A stretch of 64,000 bases of DNA from Tetrapyrgos nigripes. Its lineage: Eukaryota; Basidiomycota; Agaricomycetes; Agaricales; Campanellaceae. Location: contig JAACJM010000015.1 in NCBI GenBank assembly GCA_013368315.1, positions 124,001 to 188,000 on the forward strand. Direction: 5' to 3'. The translations under genes and the position numbers were made by a program. Of the stretch, positions 49,436 to 59,513 are shown in pieces (position 1 is the first letter of the stretch; every line of letters starts with the position of its first letter). The notes below the pieces were generated by a model. That model did no database searches. It saw nothing but the letters and a program-made list of their open reading frames with translations, and was not told the origin of the DNA.

Positions 49436-51547
49436 TCAACTACCGACAGGCTGATGCTGGTTGTCCGCGGGTGGCCTTTTCCCATTTACCATCCCAGCCC
49501 GATTCTGATTCAAGTCGGGGTGTAAAGACGGCGCCCTCTTCTCCAGCTCTTCCCGTAAGGAAGCGAACAATCGTTGTGTGCGTTCAGCGTTTGGCTTCTC
49601 GTTCAGGATCTGAATCAGTGTCAACTGTCCAAAGACAGAACGAGGATACGAATTGCCTACCTCTTTGCAACATTGTATAAGTTTATCAATGAGCAACGTC
49701 TGACCGTTCCGGGAGTCCTCTAGGTCCTTCTTCAGCTGGGTCATCTGGAAAAATCTTGAGGTCAGTAGGTACAGATCTGCCGAAGAAAAAGCCCTACCTC
49801 CTCATCTTGTTTGTCAGCTCGATATTTCTCGCCTTCTGCTAGCTGTTTTTGTTCAGCCGCTCGAGCTCTGGAAAGCAAGACCTCTAATTCTTTCGAGCGA
49901 ATGACGCATTCAAAATGTCGTTCGCGGAGCTCATACTGACGGAGAACTTCCTTCAGTCGTTCTCGTACCCTGTAGAAAGCAAACTTCATGGCTGCAGAGA
50001 AGGAAATATTGAAAAGGCTTACACTCCGTCAAAAATTTCTTCAAGAGTTTTCTTGGCCCTGGAGTACCAAATTAGCATAGAGTGGTTATCAAAATTGCGC
50101 CAACAAACTCTTGTGGTTCGTCATTCCAATTCTTTTTCAATTTTTGACGATGAGGCTCCAGAATCTCTTGCTACAAAGCTCGTTAGCAAAATAGCGACGT
50201 ATTGCAGCAGCATAGTACGCACGTAATCTTCAGTGCTTTCCGTCAAGTCCATCAATTCGACGGCGAGAATCTCATCCCCATCCTCCATGCCAGCCTCCTC
50301 TGGGGTCATATCCGCGTCAACTGACCGCCCGTTATGCGTAAAAATGAATTGCATAGCAGAAGGGAAATCACTCGACGTCTGATTGGTTTCAGCGATGTTC
50401 TTGCCGTCCACCTTCTTTCCCCCCGTCCTCTCCATCCGATCAGTCCAAGCATTGAACAACTTGGACAGCTTGGTCTTGCGAGAGATTTTGAAGAATAGCT
50501 CGGCTCGGTATCTGCAGACCACCTTGACTACGATATCCGGCATTTCGCGGTATTTGGTGTCTTGAAGTTTCGCCTTGCTTGCACGTTTTGCAATATCATT
50601 CTTCATCTGAAGAAGCTGCATTTACTGTTTCAGGGAACTGGAATCAATTAAACAATAAGCGGACGCACCTCATCCTGTGCGTCCTCCACGCATTGAGCCA
50701 GCCGTTTGCCATCTTCCTATTCGAGTGTTGGAAATGATCTCCTGCCCATTTTGCATGAGTTGTGTGCTTACCCGCAACCTCTTGTTGTCCTGCATGGAAT
50801 GTAAGAGCACTTCGAAGTGTAAGTATTGAGTTGAATCGGACCTTCTGCAGCTCTCGAGCGAGGTTCTCCATCTTGGTCTTGGTCTGATTGGCTTTCGTCA
50901 ATTGGCTCTTGGCTGAGTAGAATTTAGTTTTAAAAAAGTACGGTGAGATGACGGAATACACACCAGCATCCTTGTCCTTCACAAGCTTCTGTTTTTCCTT
51001 CGCATGATCTCGTTCCACTCGCTTGAGTTCTGCAAACTTGAAGACAAATGTTCCAATGTCAACAGGTGTGAACAACTAAGTGTAAAGTACCAGCTCGATA
51101 TATTTTGCATGAACAGCATTCTCCTCCATTCCACGCACGGAGTTGCGCGCTTCTTCAGCTATGATGGCACAGTTTATCATGAATATGATTGTGTTGATAT
51201 ATGACTTTTTGTTGAAGCGTACCAAAACGCCGCTCTTCTTCTTCTTCGAGAACTTCCTCCTCTTCCAAAGCAGCAATTCTGTTCTTGAGGCTTTCATACA
51301 TGGTTGCAGGATCGACGGGTGCATCATTCTTCTTCTTTGCTTTCTGTTGTTGTGGAGGGTGGTGGTGGTGATGGTGGTGATGGTTGTGGGTGCCATTGAC
51401 GTTGGGTGGATGTGTGTGCTGCTGGGGATTTGGATTTCCTCGGTTGTTGTTGTTGGGAGTCGGGGGAACGGACGAGGGAGCAGGACCCGGAGGAGGTGGC
51501 CTGGCCATCCTTGACGCGTTGTTTGTGGTGGTGGTTGAGCCATTCAT
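49436..51547 (-). CDS. Taxilin-like coiled-coil protein with an inserted SUMO-like domain
   Basis: From MNGSTTTTNN: a disordered Pro/Asn-rich start with a poly-His tract (about 51360-51385). Then the coiled coil begins (SLKNRIAALEEEEVLEEEEERRFAEEA). Taxilin-type heptads follow (FAELKRVERDHAKEKQKL, SQLTKANQTKTKMENLARELQ, RLREDGKRLAQCVEDAQDE). One exon (50606-50223) encodes a SUMO/Rad60-SLD-like domain. Coiled coil then resumes with QEILEPHRQKLKKNW and the taxilin hallmark VRERLKEVLRQYELRERHFE, and continues to the Pro-rich C terminus. Junctions 50222/50141 and around 50084-50025 were set to keep the frame; one donor is GTTTGT. Taxilins bind syntaxins and act in vesicle traffic. Two abutting genes would be the alternative reading. 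Confidence 0.75.
50223..50606 (-). other. SUMO-like (Rad60-SLD type) domain exon
   Basis: A 384-nt exon, 128 codons, phase 0 at both ends. It encodes the beta-grasp signature: DIVVKVVCRYRAELFFKI, KTKLSKLFNAWTDRM, a ~25-residue loop, then MQFIFTHNGRSVDADMTPEE and GMEDGDEILAVELMDL. This parallels the order of SUMO (FFKI, L-x-x-L-x-x-A, F-x-x-x-G, TP-x-x-L-x-MED-x-D). There is no di-Gly terminus, so it is a binding module, not a conjugated modifier. Confidence 0.75.
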
Positions 51548-51939
51548 AGTCGTGACGGAGAAAGCAATGTGGCTCGGAAAACTAAAGGGCTTTGTTTGTC
51601 TCCACAAAAATATCGTTTTGGTCACATTCTTGTCCTCTTTCTGGCTATTTTACATTCTCGTACTCAATCAATCCATATTTATCTTGGAACATACTCGCAC
51701 AGTCGTCGGTTGCCAGCTCAGAAAATGAGTAAGCACTACTGGGTTTGTGTCGGATGCACCCACGGCCTCAGTCAGTGTCACGAGTAAATTTCTCAATTTT
51801 ACGATTGTTTTCTTGAAAAAATAGCCTGAGGCGAGAGTTTTTGATGGTCTGCAATGAGAGCGAGGACAATGGCATCATCGACAACGTGACTGAATTCGAC
51901 GCGTCTTGTTTACCGCGGCCGTGTATCCTCTATACCGCG
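51548..51939. promoter_or_regulatory. Divergent promoter, taxilin-like / BRCA2-like
   Basis: 392 bp between start codons. It contains ACGCGT at 51899-51904, within the 8-bp palindrome GACGCGTC, 36 bp upstream of the BRCA2-like ATG. Two short upstream ATG frames (51725 and 51841 areas) precede the BRCA2 start. Confidence 0.5.
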
Positions 51940-54912
51940 ATGAGTAGACATGGTGAGTGTACAATTTTCCTTCTAGTCGTCTTTCTGACGTTTAGATGCA
52001 GCTATATCACCTCCCTGCTCTCCGTCACGCAAGCGACAACGCGTAGAGTGTTCTTCTCCTCTGGTACCAGATCCAGAGCTCACTGAAGCTGAGCTAGGCG
52101 CACTCGACGAAATCGAATTCAAGCTTTCTCAGACCATGTCCCAGCAGAATTCATCTAGACAATCCAGCTCTCAAATGGACAATGCCGACCCTGATAATCC
52201 TTTCGCAGACGCTGGACCATCCAATCCACCTGCTTCGAAACCTGCATTCACAGGCTTCATGACAGCAGCCGCCGTATCTTCTTCCCAACAAGGAATCTCC
52301 CAAAACTGGGATAGGTCGTCACCGGACCCTCATGAAGAGAAAGACAACTCGACCTGGTTTGAGCCTGCATCTACTTCCGGACTCGCAGGATTTCAGGCCG
52401 CATCGTTTACGTCTGCATCATCACTCGCGTCCAAAAACGACTCATTTCCATCAGTTGGGTTCAAGACTGGAGGTGGAAAGGGTATACTTGCACCGTCGGC
52501 TGCGGCTTTGGCTAAGGCGAAAGAAAAAATGAAGGAATGGGAGGAGGATTCTATTGAAGGCGAAGAAGACACTTCAGCTATCCCTGCAGCTACTTTCCAG
52601 ACCGCCTCAAGCATGTCTTTCCAAGCAGCGCAGAGACCTCCTTTCCGATCAGTCGAAAATAGCGTACCAGACACGCCCTGTCCTCCAGAAGTTGCACGAC
52701 CGTCCAGATCCGCGACCCCAGCTTTTACTTCCCCGCTCATCAACTCTGCGAATAGAAATCGGCCCAAGCCCTTCAAAACCCCATTTCTCACTACTCCCAA
52801 TCCGAAAGCTTCATCACCAACACCTTTTAAACTTCCACTCCAAACACCATCGAGTTTCGTTTCTGCACGCTCACAACATCCTCTGTCTGCTGCACAAGTC
52901 AGCACCTCATTCCAAACGCCCGTTCGTCCAAACCCTGTCGCTTCATCGTTTTCATCCACCGGTACACCAGCACGGAAATCTACTCCTGCAAAGTTTGTCA
53001 CTCCTTTCAAACCTGGAATGAAGCCTGGTCAACCCGGCAGGAAGGCTCTGGATACACCTATCAGTGCTCCAGCGAAGAAGAAAATTGTATCATTATTCAA
53101 TCTCAGTACGTCTCTGTACTGTCTTGTTTTTACTAGCTGACATGTACCGCTTTCAGAGCGACCTGCACCTTCAGACAGGAAGACTCTAGCTTCCTGTGGG
53201 CATCCGCCTCCGGACTTCTCCGGCATCGACTTTTCAAGTTCGGGAATGTACGTTATTCTACTTTCTACTTGCCGTTTCTCTTACACCCTGTTACAGTGAT
53301 ATCAAAGACCTCCAGCAGATCAATGTCAACAATGCGATGTTCTACCGATTCTACGAGGCTTCGGCAAATTCAGCGGATGGCATAGGACGCACAGATGCTT
53401 TTAACTGTCTCAAGATGGAAGCAGCTTCTCTAGTTACCCAGGAGTGGATAGACAACCATTGGGCCTTCATTTTATGGAAGCTAGCAGGAATGGTTCGTCT
53501 CGATCCCGCGAGTGAAAGTAGTTCAAGTCCTCGTTGGACCTGGGAAGAGGTCCATAGACAACTCCTCTATCGTTACGAGCGCGAAATGAACCAAGGCATT
53601 CGTCCTCCTCTCCGAAGAATAGTCAACCAAGACACACCTGCTTCCTGTCCTATGGTCCTATGCATCTCTGATATTATCTGGTCAGAACCTAGTACAGCAT
53701 CAGACGGCACGCGTATCGATCCATTTCCCCAGTTGGAGGTGACCGATGGGTGGTATAGACTTCGAGCAGAGATTGATTTGCCACTTGCTAGAGCGGTGAA
53801 ACACGGTATTATCAGAGTGGGTAGGAAGATTGCTGTCGTCGGTGCGAGGTTACAGTCAGAGCGAAAGGACCCGATGGAGATTCTGGAGGCCTACAATTCG
53901 GTTAAATTGGTGATATGCGGCAACTCGTCTCATCTTGCACCTTGGGACGCGAAGCTTGGATTTCAGAGGGCTTTTAACATTGCTACGATGCATAGCTTGA
54001 CTCCGGATGGTGGATTGGTACCTGCTATGGATTTGGTGGTGACGAAGGTGTATCCTATCGCTTTCCTCGAGCTCAAGGTTGATGAAAATGGGAAGAAGAT
54101 GCAAGAAGGCCCGAGGAACGAAGCTGATGAAGCTGTTCAGGCAGACGCTTGGAAGGTGAGTGTGCACTAGATCGCTCGTGTGTCCTCTCTTCTCACCACG
54201 GATTTTCATTCAGCGAAAACGAGGAGCAGAAGAATCCAGATTACGCGCAGAACATGAAAAGAAGGGGAGAAGGTACTTGGGGTATGCAGAGCGTTTGGAA
54301 CATAAATGTCGGGGACGGTTGAGTGGTGATGAGCCTCCAGATAACATTGATAGTCTGTATGACGAATTGGAGGAACCTGATGATGCTGGGCGGACTATTG
54401 CACGCACGAATGGTCAGGAAGCAGGATGGCTTGCGAAGTATATCCGAGAACGAATTGAGAAGGGTGATGAGAGTATTCGGGATGAAATTGAGAAGGAACT
54501 TGACGTGGGTTGATTGCCTTTTATCTGCTGGAACTGTGCTGATTTACGTCATTCCTTTTCGAACAGGACGTTTGCCCACCTCGCGATATCCGAAGTTTCC
54601 GAGTGATTGTCGTTCAAGACGCTCGCACCAGCCAACATCCTGCCAATAGAGTGGCTCAGCTGACTGTCTGGGATGTTCTGCATGTCCAGCTGTCAGAAAG
54701 TAAACCTGCTGGTCATTTCGATATTGGTAACCGAGTCATTGTAAGTCGACTTTTGTCTGGAGTCTTACTCTAGGGAAACTGATCCTCTTTTCCAGGTGAC
54801 GAACCTCTTGCCTAGCCAAAAGGCTGCATGGCAGGAACATGGACCCGGAGACCAGATCTTCTTGGTGTCCACAAGGAATTCCAGATGGCAGAAAGGGACC
54901 CACAGCTCATGA
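51940..54912 (+). CDS. BRH2: BRCA2/Brh2-type recombination mediator
   Basis: Seven coding exons (51940-51952, 51996-53105, 53157-53247, 53297-54155, 54214-54504, 54567-54740, 54796-54912) sum to 885 codons. The N-terminal half is disordered with several F-x-x-A/G elements: GFMTAAA, GFQAASF, FQTASS, and the BRC-like GFKTGGGKGIL followed by ALAKAKEKMKEWEED. The C-terminal half is the BRCA2 DNA-binding region: helical part (WIDNHWAFILWKLAGMVRL, LLYRYEREMNQG), OB1 (SDIIW, LEVTDGWYRLRAEIDLPLARAV, IAVVGARLQ, KLVICGNSSHLAPWDAKLG) and a tower-like basic insert. It ends with an OB2-like RSFRVIVVQDA...NRVAQLTVWDVL. It loads Rad51 on ssDNA in homologous recombination. Human OB3 and most BRC repeats are absent, as in Brh2. 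Confidence 0.9.
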
Positions 54913-55185
54913 TTATGACCCACTTCTTTACCTATTACTTATCCTTATTGCTTCGTTTCGATTGACCTTTGCTACGATTGATCATGGATGTATGAACGCA
55001 CTGTACCCATACCGTACCCGTACCGATAATTCCGCTGTAGATGTACTATGTTTCCTGAAAGGAAGGAGTATCCATTAACGTGGGGTTCTATAGTCTAAAC
55101 CAAGTGCACTGTGCACACAACAGCAGATAGTAATACATAATAAATCCTCACAAGCTAGCAAAGCGCTATGCGCTCGCTCACTTGC

Positions 55186-56889
55186 TCACTCGCTGGCCAG
55201 GCCATACTTTTTAAAGACATCCGGCCAGTCCTTGACATCCTCATGACCCTGGCAGACTATTGTCACCTTGTTCCCAGACTGAGGACCAAATATCCGTGCA
55301 GCGACCCTCTGAACGTCCTTTGGTGTGACCAAGGCGATTTTTGATGTCATTTCTGTGACGAGGAGGGGTCGTTCATGGGCGAGAACCTGACACAAACTTG
55401 TCAGGAAGAGAGTAAAAGTAAAGGGTGCTGATAGCGTACCTGTCTACCCAAATCCTCCACTTGAATCGCTCGGCTCTCCATAGCCATCATCAAACTCGAC
55501 ATGAGCTGGTTCTTTGCACGTGTGAGCTCAAGCTCGGGGACAGGAGTGTATGCGAGGAGACTGAGTTGATGAACTAGGTGAGGAAGGATTTGAGATGGAG
55601 TGTTACCTCCTCGTTGCCCGGAAGCAGCGGGAACGAAAGAGGCAAAGAGACCAAAAAGTGACGAGTCGTTATAGATATGGTGGAAAGAGGCACAGTGGTC
55701 GATTTGATGGAAGAGGTTGAGAATGTGAGTGTATAGACGCGAGTACATGCCTTTCCCGGGGCCACCTAGTTCTCATACATTAAAAGGGTAAATAACAGTG
55801 ACGAGAAGCAGACGCACCTGCGGAGAAACTTCCACCTCCTCCAAGTAGCACTTGCATAGTAGCAAGTGTATAAATATCTTCATCACGGATAGGCAAGCCC
55901 TCGTATCCAATGTAGAGATGATCAAACTCTCCTTGGGGGCTGTGAATGAATTTGTGACCGCCCATGTAACTCGTTTTGGGAGCGAGTGAGATGTCGAGTA
56001 ATGAATCAGCTGCGGGAGAGTTGGGGAAGAGGTACGAAGCTGCACGAGAAAGAGCCTTTTTGGTAGGATTTCCGGAGGGAGAAAGAAGGTTTGTGGGGGG
56101 TCGTTGGGTAGAGATAGGTATTGAGGGAGAGACTGTCGTTGAAGGGGAGGCTTTCAACGATGAAAAGAACTTGTCAACTAGCTCTACTAGTTCCTGATGA
56201 TGTACGCCAGCTCCAGCAACGACAATCTGGTCGGGACGAAACCATGCCTTCATTACCCGGTGAAGTAATGAAGAGTCGATGAGGTTTATTCGTTCCTCAG
56301 GACATAGAAGGGGGTTTCCAAGGCCTTTATGGCCATATGCAACACCATGTAATATTTCGGGGAGTATCTCTTCAGGTTTTGAAGCGAGTTCCCGATTCTC
56401 GTAGAAAGCCGCGTCACGTTGTGCTTCGATTTCTGCGGGGAGGAAGGAAGGATTAAGGACGGTGTCAGCGATGAGTTCAATGGCCTCGGCTGTTTTATTT
56501 GAGAAATGAGAGGTCTGGTACATGATGGATTCGCGAGAGGACGAAGCCATGATTTGACCGCCGAGGGAAAATATTGAAGACCACATTTGGTCTTCGGTGC
56601 GGTTGGAGGTGCTCTAGTAAAAGAGCGTCAGTATCCCATATTGAAAAAAACAGAACCGAGTGACCTTGAAAGCCATTCTATCTATGAAATGGCTGGCACC
56701 AAGAGTGTCTGGAGTTTCGTAGCGAGTTCCAGCATTGACATAGACACCGAGTGCAGAGAAATGCCCGGGTGTTGAGTCTGTCGCGACACGTATTTGGTTT
56801 GGAAGAGTCGTTATCTGGAGCGGGGATGTCTGAGCTGGATTTGCGTGTAGAGACCTTGCAAGACGTCGACCAGACCTGGCGAGCATCAT
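55186..56889 (-). CDS. MAS2: Mitochondrial processing peptidase alpha subunit
   Basis: Starts MMLARSGRRLARSLHANPAQ, a typical mitochondrial presequence; a more 5' frame uses a TTG. M16 domains follow: QITTLPNQIRVATDSTPGHFSALGVYVNAGTRYE, then HFIDRMAFK where the zinc motif HxxEH of the beta subunit is absent, as expected for alpha. The glycine-rich substrate loop [20 protein letters not shown] is present (spliced at about 55770-55815). It forms the matrix heterodimer that removes presequences. It ends KKYGLASE. It is divergent from the ceramidase gene, with 133 bp between. Confidence 0.93.
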
Positions 56890-57022
56890 GGCCAAAATTA
56901 AAAGACGAGGCGTTGAGTAATCAAATTTCCGGACAGTCGACCCACGTGAGAATCGGTGACCTCACAGGCGCCTCAACGTTATAAAAAGCACAAGGACGAG
57001 GGTGGCCGGAACTACCTTCATC
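56890..57022. promoter_or_regulatory. Bidirectional promoter, MAS2 / ceramidase
   Basis: 133 bp between start codons, with CACGTG at 56943-56948 near the middle. Confidence 0.45.
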
Positions 57023-58310
57023 ATGGCCTCCATGTCCTTCCCCAACCCCCTCAGCCGGGAAGGATTTTTCGGTCCTGTCACTGCAACGCTAGGTACGTGA
57101 ATTCATTTACTGGTTCTTTCATACTTATCCATATTCACAGACTGGTGCGAGGTCTGAACCAAAGTTTAGCTGTATCTGCTTGAAGAGAAAACATGCTCAT
57201 CTTACTTTCCAGGCCAACTACCAGTTCTCCTACTATATCGCGGAGATGGTCAACTCGTTCTCTAATCTGTTCACCATTTACTTTGCTCTTCATCTGGCTT
57301 GGTGCGTTTCGAAAGAAAAGTTGCCCGCAAGATTCTTCGTCGGCTGTATGGTGAGCTGTGTGTCTTGTCGGGCTGACAGAACATATACAAAGCATTTACG
57401 CGTTACAGGGGATCCTTCTTGTTGGCTTAGGAAGCTTTGCATTCCATGCCTCATTGTTGTACGAAGCTCAACTTGCAGATGAACTGCCTATGATCTGGGT
57501 CGTGTCTATGAGCTTTTGGCTGCTCTACGACTATCAAATCGGATTTGACCTATCGTCCTCTCAAACCAAGCTTCAAGTCGGCAGCCTTGTACTCTTCGAC
57601 ATTCTCTTTAGCTTGTCATAGTGCGTCCCTTGTGTCATCAATTCGTTGTCAGTTCGTCCGACTTCGACTATTTTTAGCTATATTTATCGCAACCCGGTGT
57701 ACCATCAAGTTATCTTCGCCATCATGATACTTTCATGTGCTTCCCGAATAACGTATCTCCTCAAATGGTCTCCTGTTCGTTCTCGGATCCCGGATGACAA
57801 AAAAAGAAAGGTCGCGAGTCTGTATACGACTGGTGCAATAATCTTTGCTGTCGGTTTTTTCATCTGGAACTTGGACAACATATTCTGCGACGCGTTGACG
57901 CGTCTGAAACTGTCTATCGGATGGCCCGCTGCATTTTTGTTAGAAGGTAATCAGCTTCGTCACCCTTCAACGTGGTAATAGACTAATTTTGTCTAGGTCA
58001 CTCATGGTGGCATTTCTTGACGGTACGAAATCCTTCAGTTCGTTCATCTTACTCCTTCTGACCTTCAGCGTGTCTAGGGACTCGGAACGTATTATATGTG
58101 CGTTGGAACTCAATGTACGTCGTTTCTACCCAATCATCAACTCAACCACTAGTTGCTGACTTCTTTTCGATAGACATGTTTGTACCCTCCAGGCCTTTTA
58201 TCCAGCATGCGTTGACTCTTTTGCAGAATTGTGTGCATCAAGGATGATCATAGGAAGTTTATGACACAAACTTATCGCCGCCTTCCCTACGTCAAACGCA
58301 TAGACAAGTA
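57023..58310 (+). CDS. Alkaline ceramidase (Ypc1/ACER family)
   Basis: Multi-exon polytopic membrane enzyme. Starts MASMSFPNPLSREGFFGPVTATLDWCEANYQFSYYIAEMVNS, whose DWCEANY...SYYIAE block is the family N terminus. A zinc-binding core is visible: SFAFHASLLYEAQLADELPMIW and HSWWHFLTGLGTYY supply the conserved His and Asp ligands. About seven hydrophobic segments are present. It hydrolyses phytoceramide or dihydroceramide in the ER/Golgi. The C-terminal exons are uncertain. One reading ends at a TGA near 58245; the preferred one splices to KDDHRKF...YVKRIDK and stops at 58310. Confidence 0.85.
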
Positions 58311-58433
58311 ATTGGTTTGTTCTTTTGGGGTATTAGATGCTCCATTATATTGTGAATTACTAGAGAACTAGCTGTAACATCTACTTTTTGAATGAGAGGG
58401 GATGTGTATCTACGTAATCATCTAATATAGCAT

Positions 58434-59411
58434 TCACTTAGACTGCGATTCCCCAACCTCCCATCTCACAAAGTCAGCGACCTCAAACTCCTCTAGCTCC
58501 CACTGTTTTTGCCATTCATCCAAGACTTGACGAACAGGTAAACCCGCCTTCTCCCCTCCTAACATAGCAAATGGTTGTTGGTACAGGACCGTCTCCAGGT
58601 CATCCTCTTCGTGTGCCTTCTCCCTAATGGCACGAGTCAAAAACCCTGCAGTCTGCCGGGCCAGTGCACGCTCCAGCTTTTGAGTATCCGTGAGGAACAC
58701 GTCGTCTTTGAGAAGATCGGAAAGACGCGGTGACCGTAAGGACAACAGGCTGAGTACACCAACGCGTCCTGAAGTCGGGAATGCAGGCGCGGCATTGTGA
58801 ACGTATGAACCGACACGTAATTTTGATTCAGCAGAAGTGGGTGCCAACAACGCAGCACGCCTGAGTGTGATGTTTTCCCCAATTCTGGCAATCAAGTCCA
58901 TTATGGAAGAATGGATAGTCCCCGACTTCAACGGCGTTTCCAACAGAGAGGCCACGTCCAAAGCCGTGAAATTCGACGCAGACCCCTGCTGCCCAGCCAT
59001 CTGAGCAACCGTCTGCGCAATATCCGCCGCTAGACGCGAAAACTCATCCGTGCGCGACACAAAATCGGATTCACAGTTGAGTTCGATGATCGCAGCCTTT
59101 ACCGGTCCAACTCCACTTCCAATCCTCGACCCAAATCCTCCGTCCAAAACCGATACGCTCACTAACCCCTCCGACGCAGTCCTATCTTTGATTTTCTCGG
59201 CTTTGGCTAGACCAGAAGCCAACAAGTCTTTTTCGAGCCATTTGAGTGCCGCGTCGAAATCGTTATTTGTTTCCGTCAAAGCCTGACGAGCTTTTATGAT
59301 GGGAGCATTGGTGAGTTTTCTGAGTTCTGCAACGAGCTGGACGGTTGTTTTTGTAGAATAGAGTCTGTGGAGAGAACGGGGTGCGCAAGACTGAGTGAAC
59401 AGCTTGAACAT
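58434..59411 (-). CDS. TSF1: Mitochondrial translation elongation factor Ts
   Basis: Intronless ORF of 325 residues from MFKLFTQSCAPRSLHRLYSTK, a clear mitochondrial presequence. The N-terminal UBA-like domain VAELRKLTNAPIIKARQALTETNNDFDAALKWL and the EF-Ts signatures (EGLVSV, AAIIELNCESDFVSR, IARIGENITLRRA, GRVGVLSL) are intact. It is the nucleotide-exchange factor for mitochondrial EF-Tu. The open frame continues 5' of this ATG for over 100 codons, but without Met-led or conserved sequence. Confidence 0.93.
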   Translation of the reverse strand: MFKLFTQSCAPRSLHRLYSTKTTVQLVAELRKLTNAPIIKARQALTETNNDFDAALKWLEKDLLASGLAKAEKIKDRTASEGLVSVSVLDGGFGSRIGSGVGPVKAAIIELNCESDFVSRTDEFSRLAADIAQTVAQMAGQQGSASNFTALDVASLLETPLKSGTIHSSIMDLIARIGENITLRRAALLAPTSAESKLRVGSYVHNAAPAFPTSGRVGVLSLLSLRSPRLSDLLKDDVFLTDTQKLERALARQTAGFLTRAIREKAHEEDDLETVLYQQPFAMLGGEKAGLPVRQVLDEWQKQWELEEFEVADFVRWEVGESQSK

Positions 59412-59513
59412 TGTCACGGAAAGAAGTCGGAAAGAAGGCTGCAAAAAATTTTGCCGTCGATTTGCCGGTATGACCAAATTTTGTGAAATGTCAACTTGTC
59501 TTTTGGACAGGCT
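59412..59513. promoter_or_regulatory. Divergent promoter, TSF1 / NAF1
   Basis: 102 bp between start codons. No TATA box or palindrome is seen. Confidence 0.4.

Noticed and set aside
52393..53010. 205-codon open frame antisense to the BRCA2-like exon 2
   Set aside because: It mirrors a Ser/Pro-rich coding exon of low stop density; no domain, no start context, and the sense strand has clear BRCA2 features.
58190..58310. Ceramidase ending at the TGA near 58245
   Set aside because: Possible, but the alternative splice gives KDDHRKF and a basic tail that fit the family better; left as an uncertainty.
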